Under the pieces are notes generated by a model, which saw only the letters and a program-made list of their open reading frames with translations, made no database searches and was not told the origin of the DNA. The position numbers and the translations under genes are program-made. Of a stretch of DNA of 61,357 nucleotides, positions 52,551-61,178 are shown piece by piece. This DNA is from Bacteroidota bacterium (GTDB lineage Bacteria; Bacteroidota; Bacteroidia; NS11-12g; UBA955), in NCBI GenBank assembly GCA_025354385.1, contig JANXMZ010000072.1, forward strand, positions 1 through 61,357. The letters run 5' to 3'. The stretch's first letter is position 1, and each line of letters begins with the position of its first letter.

Positions 52551-52620
52551 ATACGTTTAATTAAATTGCCGTAGGTTCCCTTTATTTATTCCGCCATGAC
52601 CTCAATTATAAGTTATAGAA

Positions 52621-52644
52621 GGGAGCCTGCTCTGGCGCACTCCC
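52621..52644. terminator. GC-rich stem-loop between convergent genes
   Basis: GGGA/TCCC and GCC/GGC arms can pair to form an interrupted hairpin (GGGAG at 52621-52625, CTCCC at 52640-52644). It lies between two convergent genes and may stop transcription in both directions, although no clear T-tract follows. Confidence 0.4.
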
Positions 52645-52688
52645 CTCCTATTATTCATTGTTTTAATTGTTAAACAAATACTAAATGC

Positions 52689-53081
52689 TTAACCTTGGTC
52701 TTCGGTATGGTAAAAGAATTGTTCTGAAACAATTTTACCTTCCTTTACTTCATAGACAGCAATTTCATCCATTTTCATTCTGCCTTGTTCCTTAATTGTA
52801 ACATCCATACCCATGGATACCGTAAAGTAATTGCCAGCTACTAGTGGTTGCGAGCAATAGCCATTATGCATTTGTTCGGTGCTTTCTTGCCAAGCTTTAG
52901 CCTTTTCCTGAATTTTAGAAAGTCCTTGAACGGATTCAAAAGCAGAATCCTCTGGCTCGGTGCTAATAGCCGCCTCGCTGAACAATTCTGATTGAATAAC
53001 ATCATACTTACCTTGTTGGGCCAGTTCGTTAAATCTGTTTGCCACTTCTTGAGTGGACATGTTGGTGGTTTGGGTGGTCAT
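52689..53081 (-). CDS. SnoaL/NTF2-like small protein
   Basis: 130 residues (or 123 from the ATG at 53060). Alpha+beta cone fold: EVANRFNELAQQGKYDVIQS at the N-terminus, then strands in FESVQGLSKIQEKAKAW, YFTVSMGMDVTI, MKMDEIAVYEVKEGKIVSEQ and FFYHTED. Matches SnoaL-type nuclear-transport-factor-2 superfamily proteins found widely in Bacteroidetes; ligand or reaction unknown. Isolated gene, transcribed toward the preceding secreted protein gene. Confidence 0.85.
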   Translation of the reverse strand: MTTQTTNMSTQEVANRFNELAQQGKYDVIQSELFSEAAISTEPEDSAFESVQGLSKIQEKAKAWQESTEQMHNGYCSQPLVAGNYFTVSMGMDVTIKEQGRMKMDEIAVYEVKEGKIVSEQFFYHTEDQG

Positions 53082-53273
53082 AAAATTATTTATTTAAATG
53101 GTTAATGATGTATCGAAATTATAGGAATTATTTAAAGCCGGTATGCTTTTGAGGTTATCAATAATTTATTTAATTACTGCTTTAATATGAAGTGTATATT
53201 TAGCCAATATGCCACCAACAACTTAAAACAAATGCTTTGTTATATGCCGCATTAGAAGTTACTTTGTATTGTT

Positions 53274-53966
53274 TTGAAATCATTACTTTTTATAATACTG
53301 CCATTGCTATTGGCAAGTAGCTTATGTGGGCAAACCAGCAAGGATACCGTTAATTATAAAGACAGTCTTGGAAGGAAACAAGGCAAATGGCTTTATTTAG
53401 AAGAAATTGGTAAAACATCTTCAAAGAATGATAGTGAATACTTTATTGGCTTTTATATCAACAACCAACTTAAGACGGGCACATTTAAATTTTACCAAAA
53501 TAAAATGTTGGTTTTAGAAAACGTGCAAACTGATTTTTTCTGTTATAGAGAGAACTCCTTTTATGAAAACGGAAATCTTCATTCATGTTTGGTTATTATG
53601 GACAGTGCAAATTTTGTCCATCATTTCTATTATCCCAATAATCAATTGGAATCTGTTAAAATTAAAACCGATAGTTTTGAAGAATGGAGTACTTATTTTT
53701 TAAATGGAGGATTACAAAGCATAAAAAGCAAGCTAGTAGACAAAGAATTTTATAGTAATGGTATGCTTAAAAAAGAAACTTTAATCAACAATACCACTAA
53801 GCATACTATGATTAAATATTATTATGACAACGGATTGATATTGGCCATAAAAACCATAAAGCCACGCGTTGGCGAAACCAAGATAAAATGGAAATGCTAC
53901 GATAAAAAAGGTAATAGGGTGCCGCGCGATATATTGATGAAGAAGGGTTTTAAGCTGCTTGAGTAG
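53274..53966 (+). CDS. Exported MORN-like/YwqK-type repeat protein
   Basis: 230 residues from a TTG that gives a signal peptide (KSLLFIILPLLLASSLCGQ); TTACTTTG, one mismatch from the -7 consensus, ends seven bases before it. The mature part has repeated strand pairs of the MORN_2 type: DSLGRKQGKWLYLEE, NSFYENGNLHSCLVI, YYPNNQLESVKI, KEFYSNGMLKKETLI. Often annotated as YwqK-family antitoxin-like, but no toxin gene adjoins. First of the single-gene cassettes in the 53-56 kb accessory stretch. Confidence 0.8.
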   Translation: MKSLLFIILPLLLASSLCGQTSKDTVNYKDSLGRKQGKWLYLEEIGKTSSKNDSEYFIGFYINNQLKTGTFKFYQNKMLVLENVQTDFFCYRENSFYENGNLHSCLVIMDSANFVHHFYYPNNQLESVKIKTDSFEEWSTYFLNGGLQSIKSKLVDKEFYSNGMLKKETLINNTTKHTMIKYYYDNGLILAIKTIKPRVGETKIKWKCYDKKGNRVPRDILMKKGFKLLE

Positions 53967-54121
53967 AATTCAGTTTATCCCTATTTATAGGCGTTGCTGT
54001 TAAATTTAAATGAACCATTACAACAAAAACAAAAAATACCCTCACGTTGTCTAGCTGAGTTAATCGAAGCTCACGTAATTTTAAACCAAACTTTGTAGCT
54101 AAAATGTTGCCAATAAATTAA

Positions 54122-55159
54122 ATGAAAAACAGTAAAACAATCCTTCTTATTTTAATTTTATTTTTTACTCTTTCTTATCCTTTTGCACAAAACAAAAGCA
54201 TACTAAATTATAAAATTGATAGTCTTTTAAAAACTGAAATACCAAGACCCTTCAATGGGGTGGTTTTGATAACTAAAAACGGAAAAGTAAAATACGCAAA
54301 AGCTTTTGGTTTTGAAAATTATAAAACTAAAGTGCCTTTAAAAATGGAGGATGAATTTGAGATAATGTCCAATACAAAGCAAATTACTGCTGTTTTACTT
54401 TTAAAAGAGGTTGAGAAAGGACACGTAAATCTGCAATCATCAATAAAACAATATTTGCCATTTTTACCTGAAAATTGGGCAGATTCTGTAACGGTTCATC
54501 AACTCTTAAATCATACCCACGGGATTATAGATACTAAAAAACCACTAGCATTTAAAGCAGGGACAGAGTTTAAATATGGAAATTTATCCAACATCCTTTT
54601 AGGACAAATTATTGAAAATGTTTCTCATAATACATATCGCGAATTAGCAGATTCGCTCTTTAAATCCATCGGAATGAAAAACACATTTTGCTTCTCCCAA
54701 AACAACAGAAGAAATTTGGTATACGGTCATATAAACAAAGACAATGTTTTTAAGGTTGTGGATAGTTCAGGAATTAATGATTATAATCTTCCTGCTGATG
54801 GTGTAATTACCACTGCTAAAGATTTGACGATATGGAATTCTAAACTGCATAAAGGAAAAATTCTAAAACCTGCAACCTATAAATTAATGATAACTTCCTC
54901 TACTTCTTCTCAGCACAACGTGTTTGGAAAAGAAAAAATGGGTTATGGTTACAGCATAAGAATTGTTGAAGAGAATGGTATTATTTATTTTGGACATACA
55001 GGTTTAGGTGATGGTTTTGCTTCTTTAAACATTTATATTCCAGAATCTGATGTTAGTTTGATTATTCTCGAAAACCAAATGTCGGAAAATAGCGATTTAT
55101 ATTTTTACTTCGAAATCGAAATTAAAAAAATACTTCTGAAAAGCTATCTGGTTAAGTAA
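54122..55159 (+). CDS. Serine beta-lactamase-like hydrolase (class C/PBP fold)
   Basis: 345 residues. Signal peptide to about residue 23. Active-site motifs of the class C beta-lactamase/penicillin-binding superfamily: MSNTKQIT with Ser83-x-x-Lys86, KYGNLSN with Tyr152-x-Asn154, and FGHTGLGDG with His292-Thr-Gly in place of KTG. This group includes D-aminopeptidases, esterases and cell-wall-related enzymes, so antibiotic resistance should not be assumed. The gene stands alone with long non-coding flanks, consistent with horizontal acquisition. Confidence 0.88.
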   Translation: MKNSKTILLILILFFTLSYPFAQNKSILNYKIDSLLKTEIPRPFNGVVLITKNGKVKYAKAFGFENYKTKVPLKMEDEFEIMSNTKQITAVLLLKEVEKGHVNLQSSIKQYLPFLPENWADSVTVHQLLNHTHGIIDTKKPLAFKAGTEFKYGNLSNILLGQIIENVSHNTYRELADSLFKSIGMKNTFCFSQNNRRNLVYGHINKDNVFKVVDSSGINDYNLPADGVITTAKDLTIWNSKLHKGKILKPATYKLMITSSTSSQHNVFGKEKMGYGYSIRIVEENGIIYFGHTGLGDGFASLNIYIPESDVSLIILENQMSENSDLYFYFEIEIKKILLKSYLVK

Positions 55160-55360
55160 AACTGCCGATAATGGCATTTGCAAAAAAAATGCGGTCGGTG
55201 AAATGTTTCCCTTTTTGGCTTTTATTGTTATTTCCTTCGTAACCAACTATGGTTAATGTGCTCGCCAATAACAACAGTCTTTATCTCAAACCGAATCGCA
55301 ATCTTTTCAGATTAAATTTGAATTATTATTTATTGCTTTACGTATTGTACTAGCTTTTAT

Positions 55361-55368
55361 TATATTTG
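55361..55368 (+). promoter_or_regulatory. -7 element TATATTTG upstream of the RibD-C gene
   Basis: Exact TAnnTTTG match, 61 bases before the ATG at 55430, in the 270-base spacer after the beta-lactamase-like gene. Confidence 0.45.
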
Positions 55369-55429
55369 CTTAATGAGTAACTAAGCATCAGTAAACTCAT
55401 TTTTAATACCAAATCATAAACAATAAAAT

Positions 55430-55999
55430 ATGAGAAAAATAATTGCATTTATGCACGTATCGCTCGACGGTTTTGTCGCAGGACCAAATGGAGAAATGAA
55501 TTGGATTAAAGTAGATGAAGAAATTTTTGATTTTGTTGGCAAACGGATAAGCCAAGGCGATACTGCATTATATGGTCGAGTAACGTACCAAATGATGGAA
55601 AATTACTGGCCCACAGCAGCAGATAAACCTAACGCTACCAAGCACGATATTGAGCATTCAAAATGGTATGCCAATGTTCACAAAGTTGTTTTATCAAAAA
55701 AAATGAATAAAGCGGATTTATCTAACACAACCGTAATTAGTGAAATGCTTTCTGCCAAAATAAATGAAATAAAACAACAGACTGGTAATGATATCTTGGT
55801 TTTTGGCAGCCCAACAGCAACACATTCGCTTATGCAAGAGAATTTAATTGACGGCTACTGGCTATTTGTTAACCCTATTATTCTTGGACAAGGCATTCCA
55901 TTGTTTGCAGAAATTAAGGACAAAATAAAATTAAAACTATTAACGACTCATCAATTTACTAACGGAGTTACTGAACTGAATTATATAGTGGAGAAATGA
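55430..55999 (+). CDS. RibD C-terminal domain/dihydrofolate-reductase-fold protein
   Basis: 189 residues. The YyaP/RibD-C group: MRKIIAFMHVSLDGFVAGPN at the N-terminus, TALYGRVTYQMMENYWP (about 45-61), ILVFGSPTATHSLMQENLID (about 125-144) and VNPIILGQGIPLFAE (about 149-163). It has the reductase fold and probably binds NADPH, but the group includes many proteins of unknown substrate, and it is neither a true FolA nor a full RibD. Single gene, cassette-like context. Confidence 0.9.
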   Translation: MRKIIAFMHVSLDGFVAGPNGEMNWIKVDEEIFDFVGKRISQGDTALYGRVTYQMMENYWPTAADKPNATKHDIEHSKWYANVHKVVLSKKMNKADLSNTTVISEMLSAKINEIKQQTGNDILVFGSPTATHSLMQENLIDGYWLFVNPIILGQGIPLFAEIKDKIKLKLLTTHQFTNGVTELNYIVEK

Positions 56000-56062
56000 T
56001 AGAAACGAATTGCTAATAAAGAGTTTCTACCAACATTAGTTTTTGTTATCAATAAAATTTGA

Positions 56063-56350
56063 AAATATATTGGAACAACTATTCTTTCAATTTTAATTTT
56101 TTTCTCAATTTCGATTACTACTATACTAAATCAAATAAATCCATTTCTCTATTATAAGGATTACGAAAATAAAAAAACTTGAAATCGGCTTTCCTTTTAA
56201 GTATTATTATCAATTTATTGTTGATGGAAGTGGAATTCCAAATTCTAGTTGGAATATGAAAAATCTAATTTATGATTGTGTAATAAATGGAATTGAAAGT
56301 GGGGACATGTTACATTATCAAAACCTTAAAAAAGCAATGAAAATTTCCTC
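56063..56350 (+). pseudogene. Decayed small membrane-protein gene with frameshift in an A7 run
   Basis: From 56063 one frame reads a hydrophobic segment (IGTTILSILIFFSISITT) and then NPFLYYKDYENKK up to a run of seven A at 56171-56177. A sensible continuation (LEIGFPFKYYYQFIVDGSGI, then a second part from the ATG at 56256) appears in the next frame, so one extra base would join them. No start codon is found at the front, where TGA precedes, and the tail runs into antisense rnhB. I interpret this as a remnant of an acquired gene; a chance frame is the alternative. Confidence 0.45.
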
Positions 56351-56375
56351 TTCGTTGTTGAAAAACCAACGAAGT
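56351..56375 (-). terminator. Hairpin downstream of rnhB
   Basis: CTTCGTTG (56351-56358) and CAACGAAG (56368-56375) form a perfect 8-pair stem with a 9-base loop, eight bases beyond the rnhB stop. The downstream T-tract on the reverse strand is short, so termination efficiency is uncertain. Confidence 0.55.
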
Positions 56376-56382
56376 GCAAGTC

Positions 56383-56976
56383 TCACAACAACTCGAATTG
56401 CCTTGGCAACAAAGCAAAACTCATGCGGTGGTGTGTATTTGCACCATGCAAGCGTATGGCATCGCGGTGCTTAAGGGTACCATAGCCTTTGTTCTGCTGC
56501 CAATGATATTCAGGATATTCTAATGCCAATTTTTCCATGTATGCATCGCGGTGGGTTTTAGCCAATATAGAGGCTGCCGCTATGCTCTTCAACTTTCCAT
56601 CGCCTTTTACAATCGTAGTGTAAGGTATATTTTTATAAGGTTTAAAACGGTTGCCATCCACTAAAATATGGTCAAAGCTTTCAGTAAGTGCATCTAATGC
56701 CAATTGCATGGCCTTTATTGACGCATTAAGAATATTAATTGTATCAATTTCCTTTGGCGTTAAACTTGCAACTGCCCATATACATCGCTCCTCTATAAGT
56801 GGGCTCAATAATTGTCGTTGTTTTTCACTAAGTTGTTTAGAGTCGTTTAAGCCTTCTAACTCCACTCCCTTTGGAATAATAACTGCAGCCGCAAATACAG
56901 GTCCTGCTAGGCAACCGCGGCCTGCTTCGTCACAGCCAACCTCTATTCTATTGGGTAGTAAAAAATCGTACAACAT
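56383..56976 (-). CDS. rnhB: Ribonuclease HII
   Basis: 197 residues, usual length. Cleaves the RNA strand of RNA-DNA hybrids and removes misincorporated ribonucleotides. EVGCDEAGRGCLAGPVFAAA holds the Asp-Glu catalytic pair; DHILVDGNRF carries the third acidic residue; AAASILAKTHRDAYM carries the fourth region. A hairpin follows the stop codon. Confidence 0.96.
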   Translation of the reverse strand: MLYDFLLPNRIEVGCDEAGRGCLAGPVFAAAVIIPKGVELEGLNDSKQLSEKQRQLLSPLIEERCIWAVASLTPKEIDTINILNASIKAMQLALDALTESFDHILVDGNRFKPYKNIPYTTIVKGDGKLKSIAAASILAKTHRDAYMEKLALEYPEYHWQQNKGYGTLKHRDAIRLHGANTHHRMSFALLPRQFELL

Positions 56977-57186
56977 TCTCGCTGCAAGTTAATAATTACT
57001 CAATAGCAAACCCAAAAAAAAATCTAACAGAAAATCTGGAATAGAAAGCCAACCGGCAAGGTATGATAGGAGCCTGATATTGAGCTTGTCGAAATAAATG
57101 CACAGTCTAAAAAGGCGGAATCTATTTTTATAAATGGGCATTATTTGGACAGGCATAACTAGGTCAGCGAGGTTTATAAACAAATT
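56977..57186. other. Intergenic region without recognised gene
   Basis: 210 bases between rnhB and the cyclophilin gene. A 64-codon open frame on the reverse strand has no domain, start context or codon pattern to support it. It contains GAGCTTGTCGAAA, which resembles half of a widespread intergenic repeat, but I see no mirrored partner, so no feature is called. Confidence 0.4.
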
Positions 57187-57732
57187 TTACATAAACGCAG
57201 ATGCAGTTGCAATAGTAGTTGCATCGTAATCCTTAACACTAGCACCATTTCTGATAATAGTAAGCGTTTCTATTTTATCACCTTGCTGAATGGTATCTAC
57301 AACAGTTTGACCATCTATAACACGACCAAAAACAGTGTGCTTGCCATCTAACCATGGGGTAGGTATATGGGTAATAAAAAACTGACTGCCATTAGAAGCA
57401 GGACCAGCATTGGCCATGCTTAAAATACCAGGTGCATTGTGGGTTAAACTATTGTCGAACTCATCCTTAAAACGGTAACCTGGTCCACCACGGCCATCGC
57501 CACCCGGATCACCACCCTGTATCATAAAATCAGGAATAACGCGGTGAAAAGTTAAGCCATTGTAATAAGCTTCACCCGGAGGAGTAGCTCTGTTTGGTAA
57601 TTTACCTTCTGCCAGCCCAACAAAGTTGGCGACAGTTAAAGGGGTTTTTACGTGTTCTAAAAAAAGGATAATGTTTCCTTTGTTGGTAAGCATTTCTGCA
57701 TACAAGCCTTCTGGTAATTGTGAGTAGTCCAT
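57187..57732 (-). CDS. Cyclophilin-type peptidyl-prolyl isomerase
   Basis: 181 residues, cytoplasmic (no signal peptide). Core motifs: [20 protein letters not shown] with the catalytic Arg, [20 protein letters not shown], and [14 protein letters not shown]. Catalyses cis-trans isomerisation of prolyl bonds. It lies two bases after the DUF937 gene and is therefore co-transcribed with it. Confidence 0.95.
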   Translation of the reverse strand: MDYSQLPEGLYAEMLTNKGNIILFLEHVKTPLTVANFVGLAEGKLPNRATPPGEAYYNGLTFHRVIPDFMIQGGDPGGDGRGGPGYRFKDEFDNSLTHNAPGILSMANAGPASNGSQFFITHIPTPWLDGKHTVFGRVIDGQTVVDTIQQGDKIETLTIIRNGASVKDYDATTIATASAFM

Positions 57733-57734
57733 TG

Positions 57735-58337
57735 TTATTTTTTTCCGAATAAATTTGAAATGATGTTTAAAATACCGCCACCGCTTTGCGAAGTTTGAGT
57801 AGTACTATTTGTTGTTTGATTGCCCCCGGTAAACATGCCAATGAGATTGCTGATATCTAATCCACCTGCACCACCACCCGTAAATTTGCCGATTAAATCT
57901 GCAATGCCACCTGAATCAGCAACACCAGCTTGTTGTTTTTGTTTACCAAGATAACCCATAATAATTGGGGCTATTAAGGGTAACAATTTAGCAATACTGC
58001 CAGATTGTACACCACTATTAGTAGCCAATGCATTTTCTACATGACCTCTGTTATCACCCAACAAATGATTAAGAATGCCTTCTCCCTGATTGTTGCCTCC
58101 GCTTTGAAAAAAACCGATTAAATCATCAAGTACACTGCCATCATGGTCGCGGTCGAGAGCTGCCATTAAACTAGAGGCTCCACCGTTACTCACATTATTT
58201 TGCAAAGCGCTGAATAATGTGGGAACTGCTTGTTGCAAAGCCGAAGCTGTTTGTTCTTTACTAGCTCCAATCTGATTGCTTAAAGAATTTATTTCATTCT
58301 CGCCAAACAGGCTCATTAGTTGGTTTAAATCGCTCAT
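57735..58337 (-). CDS. DUF937-domain protein
   Basis: 200 residues. N-terminal half is helical ([36 protein letters not shown]), followed by Gly/Asn/Gln-rich repeats ([35 protein letters not shown]). [16 protein letters not shown] resembles a calcium-binding loop. This matches DUF937 (YidB-related) proteins, common and uncharacterised in Bacteroidetes. Two bases before the cyclophilin gene, so the pair is an operon. Confidence 0.88.
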   Translation of the reverse strand: MSDLNQLMSLFGENEINSLSNQIGASKEQTASALQQAVPTLFSALQNNVSNGGASSLMAALDRDHDGSVLDDLIGFFQSGGNNQGEGILNHLLGDNRGHVENALATNSGVQSGSIAKLLPLIAPIIMGYLGKQKQQAGVADSGGIADLIGKFTGGGAGGLDISNLIGMFTGGNQTTNSTTQTSQSGGGILNIISNLFGKK

Positions 58338-58464
58338 GGGTTGTAATAATTAAAGTGCGAAATTAATTTAAAATACGCAATTCGTTTGTTTTTTTATTTT
58401 AATCACCTGCTAAATTTTCCGTAACATTGCATCTTATATTATTTTCATTACTGAAGCTACCTAA

Positions 58465-60510
58465 ATGGTTACAAAAGATATACTGATAAAAGCATATACG
58501 CTAATGTGCAAAGCCAGAGCCATGGCTGCTATATACGAAGAAAACAGACCGATTACTAAATACGTACACTCCACAAGCAAGGGCCACGAGGCCATACAAA
58601 TAGCTGCGGGTTTTCTATTAAAATCCATGGATTATGCCGCACCATACTACCGCGATGAAAGCATGTTGCTAAGCATGGGCATGCAACCTCACGAACTAAT
58701 GTTGCAACTATTGGCCAAAGCTGATGACCCATTTAGTGGTGGTAGAACCTATTACTCGCACCCCTCCTTAAAAAGAGATAACATGCCAAAAATGCCTCAC
58801 CAAAGTAGTGCTACAGGCATGCAGGCCATACCAGCAACGGGCATGGCGCATGGTATTAAATATAAGGAAAGTCAGAATTTATTGCCCGATGGCGATAAGC
58901 CAATTGTATTGTGTAGTATTGGCGATGGCAGTATGACCGAAGGCGAAGTGAGCGAAGCTCTGCAAATGGCTGTGTTGAAAGAATTGCCTATTTTGTATTT
59001 GGTGCAAGATAATGATTGGGGAATTTCTGCCAGTGGTGATGAAATGCGTGCCATGGATGCCTATGAATTTGCAGCAGGTTTTAAAGGCTTAAAAAGAGGT
59101 AGAACAGATGGCAGCGATTTTGTAGAATGTTATGATGATTTAAAATCGGCTATTGATTGGGTACGCAAAAACAGAAAGCCAATGTTGCTGCATGCCAAAG
59201 TACCTTTACTTGGCCACCACACCAGTGGTGTTAGAAGTGAGTGGTACCGGGATGATTTAGAAAGACAAATGGCAGATGACCCGTTTCCAAAATTAAAAAA
59301 AATATTATTGGACCTAGCAGAAACAGAATTGAATTTATTGAAACTAGAAGCTGAATGCAAAAGAGAAATTGCTGATAGTTTTGATAGGGCTGTAAAAGCA
59401 CCAGAACCAACAGCAGAGAGTTTATATTTACATGAATTTGCGCCTACCCCTGTAACAGAGGAAAAAGGGATAAGAACACCAGAAGGTAAAGAGCCAATTG
59501 TAATGGTGGATGCAGCTTTATTTGCCTGCGATGAAATATTGAAAAACCATCCAGAGGCCTTGTTATATGGGCAAGATGTTGGCATACGTCTAGGTGGTGT
59601 ATTTAGGGAAGCCGCTACTTTGGCCAAAAAATACAGCAAGGAGCGTGTGTTTAATACACCCATTCAGGAAGCATACATTGTTGGCTCTACTGTAGGAATG
59701 AGTGCTGTAGGTTGCAAACCAATTGTAGAAATTCAATTTGCAGATTATATATGGCCAGGCATCAATCAATTGGTAGAAGAGGTTTCTAAAAGCTGTTATT
59801 TATCGAATGGTAAATATCCTGTACAAACCTTGATTAGAATTCCAACTGGGGCCTATGGCGGTGGGGGGCCTTACCATTCGGGCACTGTAGAAAGCAGCAT
59901 ACTCCAAATAAAAGGGATTAAAGTAGTATACCCAAGCAATGCTGCCGATATGAAGGGCTTATTAAAAGCAGCCTTTTATGATCCAAATCCCGTGGTTATG
60001 TTCGAACATAAAGGCTTATATTGGAGCAAGGTGCCGGGTACAGATATGGCCAAATGCCCCGAGCCAGATGAAGATTATATTATTCCTTTGGGAAAAGCCA
60101 GAACAGTATTGCATGCAGATGATGCCGCAGTGAAATATGGAGAATCTATGGCCATTATAACCTATGGTATGGGAGTATACTGGGCTTCAAATGCTGCCAA
60201 ACAATTTGAAGGTAAGGTAGAAATTATAGATTTGAGAACCCTTAACCCATGTGATGACGAAGCTATTTACAATGCGTCTAAAAAACATGGAAAAGTACTG
60301 GTGCTAACAGAGGAAACCCTGCGCAATTCCTTTGCAGAGGCCATTGCTGGGAGAATACAATTTAATTGTTTTAATTACTTGGATGCGCCCGTTCAAACTC
60401 TGGGTTCTGCTAACTTGCCTGCCATTCCATTAAACATAGGATTGGAAAAAGAAATGTTGCCAAATGCAGATAAGGTAGCCAAGGTAATAGAACAAATGTT
60501 ATCCTATTAA
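58465..60510 (+). CDS. Fused alpha/beta E1 subunit of a 2-oxoacid dehydrogenase complex
   Basis: 681 residues. Residues about 1-330 are the E1 alpha part with the TPP site GDGSMTEGEVSEALQ (about 153) and QDNDWGIS; about 345-681 are the beta part (ILKNHPEALLYGQDVG, RVFNTPIQEAYIVGSTVGMS, IRIPTGAYGGGGPYHSGTVE). Bacteroidetes often have this fusion, annotated as branched-chain 2-oxoacid dehydrogenase E1; it decarboxylates the 2-oxoacid and acylates the E2 lipoyl arm. The exact substrate cannot be decided. E2 and E3 are not in the window. trmB follows after 23 bases. Confidence 0.92.
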   Translation: MVTKDILIKAYTLMCKARAMAAIYEENRPITKYVHSTSKGHEAIQIAAGFLLKSMDYAAPYYRDESMLLSMGMQPHELMLQLLAKADDPFSGGRTYYSHPSLKRDNMPKMPHQSSATGMQAIPATGMAHGIKYKESQNLLPDGDKPIVLCSIGDGSMTEGEVSEALQMAVLKELPILYLVQDNDWGISASGDEMRAMDAYEFAAGFKGLKRGRTDGSDFVECYDDLKSAIDWVRKNRKPMLLHAKVPLLGHHTSGVRSEWYRDDLERQMADDPFPKLKKILLDLAETELNLLKLEAECKREIADSFDRAVKAPEPTAESLYLHEFAPTPVTEEKGIRTPEGKEPIVMVDAALFACDEILKNHPEALLYGQDVGIRLGGVFREAATLAKKYSKERVFNTPIQEAYIVGSTVGMSAVGCKPIVEIQFADYIWPGINQLVEEVSKSCYLSNGKYPVQTLIRIPTGAYGGGGPYHSGTVESSILQIKGIKVVYPSNAADMKGLLKAAFYDPNPVVMFEHKGLYWSKVPGTDMAKCPEPDEDYIIPLGKARTVLHADDAAVKYGESMAIITYGMGVYWASNAAKQFEGKVEIIDLRTLNPCDDEAIYNASKKHGKVLVLTEETLRNSFAEAIAGRIQFNCFNYLDAPVQTLGSANLPAIPLNIGLEKEMLPNADKVAKVIEQMLSY

Positions 60511-60533
60511 TTGTACCCCTATTTTTTTGATAA

Positions 60534-61178
60534 ATGGCCAAGAATAAGCTAAAGAAATTTAACGAATACGATACCTTTACGAATACTTATGACGCTCGCA
60601 ACCAATTAAAAGGTAAATGGCACGCTGAGGTATTTAAAAATAACAAGCCTATTACTTTAGAATTAGCATGTGGCCGAGGCGAATACACAACAGGTTTGGC
60701 GCAATTATACCCCGAAAGAAATTTTATTGGTGTAGATGTAAAAGCCTCCAGAATGTGGCAGGGCGCTAAGTTTGCTTTAGAGAATAATTTGCAGAATGTG
60801 GCCTTCATTCGCATTCAAATTGATTTTTTAAATGATTTTTTTGCCAATGGTGAGGTAGATGAGATATGGATTACTTTTCCCGACCCACAACCACAAAAAA
60901 CGAGAGAGAAGCAACGTTTAACAAGTCCAAAGTTTTTAGAAAAATATGCGCAATTGCTAGGAAGAAATAAATTCATTAATTTAAAAACAGACAGCGATCT
61001 ATTATTCAATTACACGCTAGAAACACTCACTGATAAGAATGTCCAAATGAATGAATTGTATATGAATATCGATGAACTAGACGAGATGAAGGAAGAACTT
61101 AAGATAAAAACCTATTACGAAAAAATGTGGCGCGAGAAGGGAATTATAATAAAGTATTTGAAGTTTCAGTTCACATAG
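60534..61178 (+). CDS. trmB: tRNA (guanine-N7-)-methyltransferase
   Basis: 214 residues. Class I methyltransferase: ITLELACGRGEYTTGLA (SAM-binding loop), NFIGVDVKASRMWQGAKFA, and IWITFPDPQPQKTREKQRLT, the TrmB signature. Makes m7G46 in tRNAs. Follows the E1 gene after 23 bases and may share its transcript. Confidence 0.96.
   Translation: MAKNKLKKFNEYDTFTNTYDARNQLKGKWHAEVFKNNKPITLELACGRGEYTTGLAQLYPERNFIGVDVKASRMWQGAKFALENNLQNVAFIRIQIDFLNDFFANGEVDEIWITFPDPQPQKTREKQRLTSPKFLEKYAQLLGRNKFINLKTDSDLLFNYTLETLTDKNVQMNELYMNIDELDEMKEELKIKTYYEKMWREKGIIIKYLKFQFT

Noticed and set aside
56256..56474. 72-codon plus-strand frame as an independent gene
   Set aside because: Its first half continues a decayed reading frame and its second half is antisense to rnhB, so it is treated as part of a pseudogene.
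57079..57095. GAGCTTGTCGAAA as an intergenic palindromic repeat
   Set aside because: Only one arm is present and no second copy was noticed in the window.
56989..57183. 64-codon minus-strand frame between rnhB and the cyclophilin gene
   Set aside because: No recognisable domain or promoter element.
59130..59663. Long open frame (177 codons) on the minus strand
   Set aside because: It lies fully antisense to the E1 gene, whose sense translation has clear family motifs; the antisense product has no domain.
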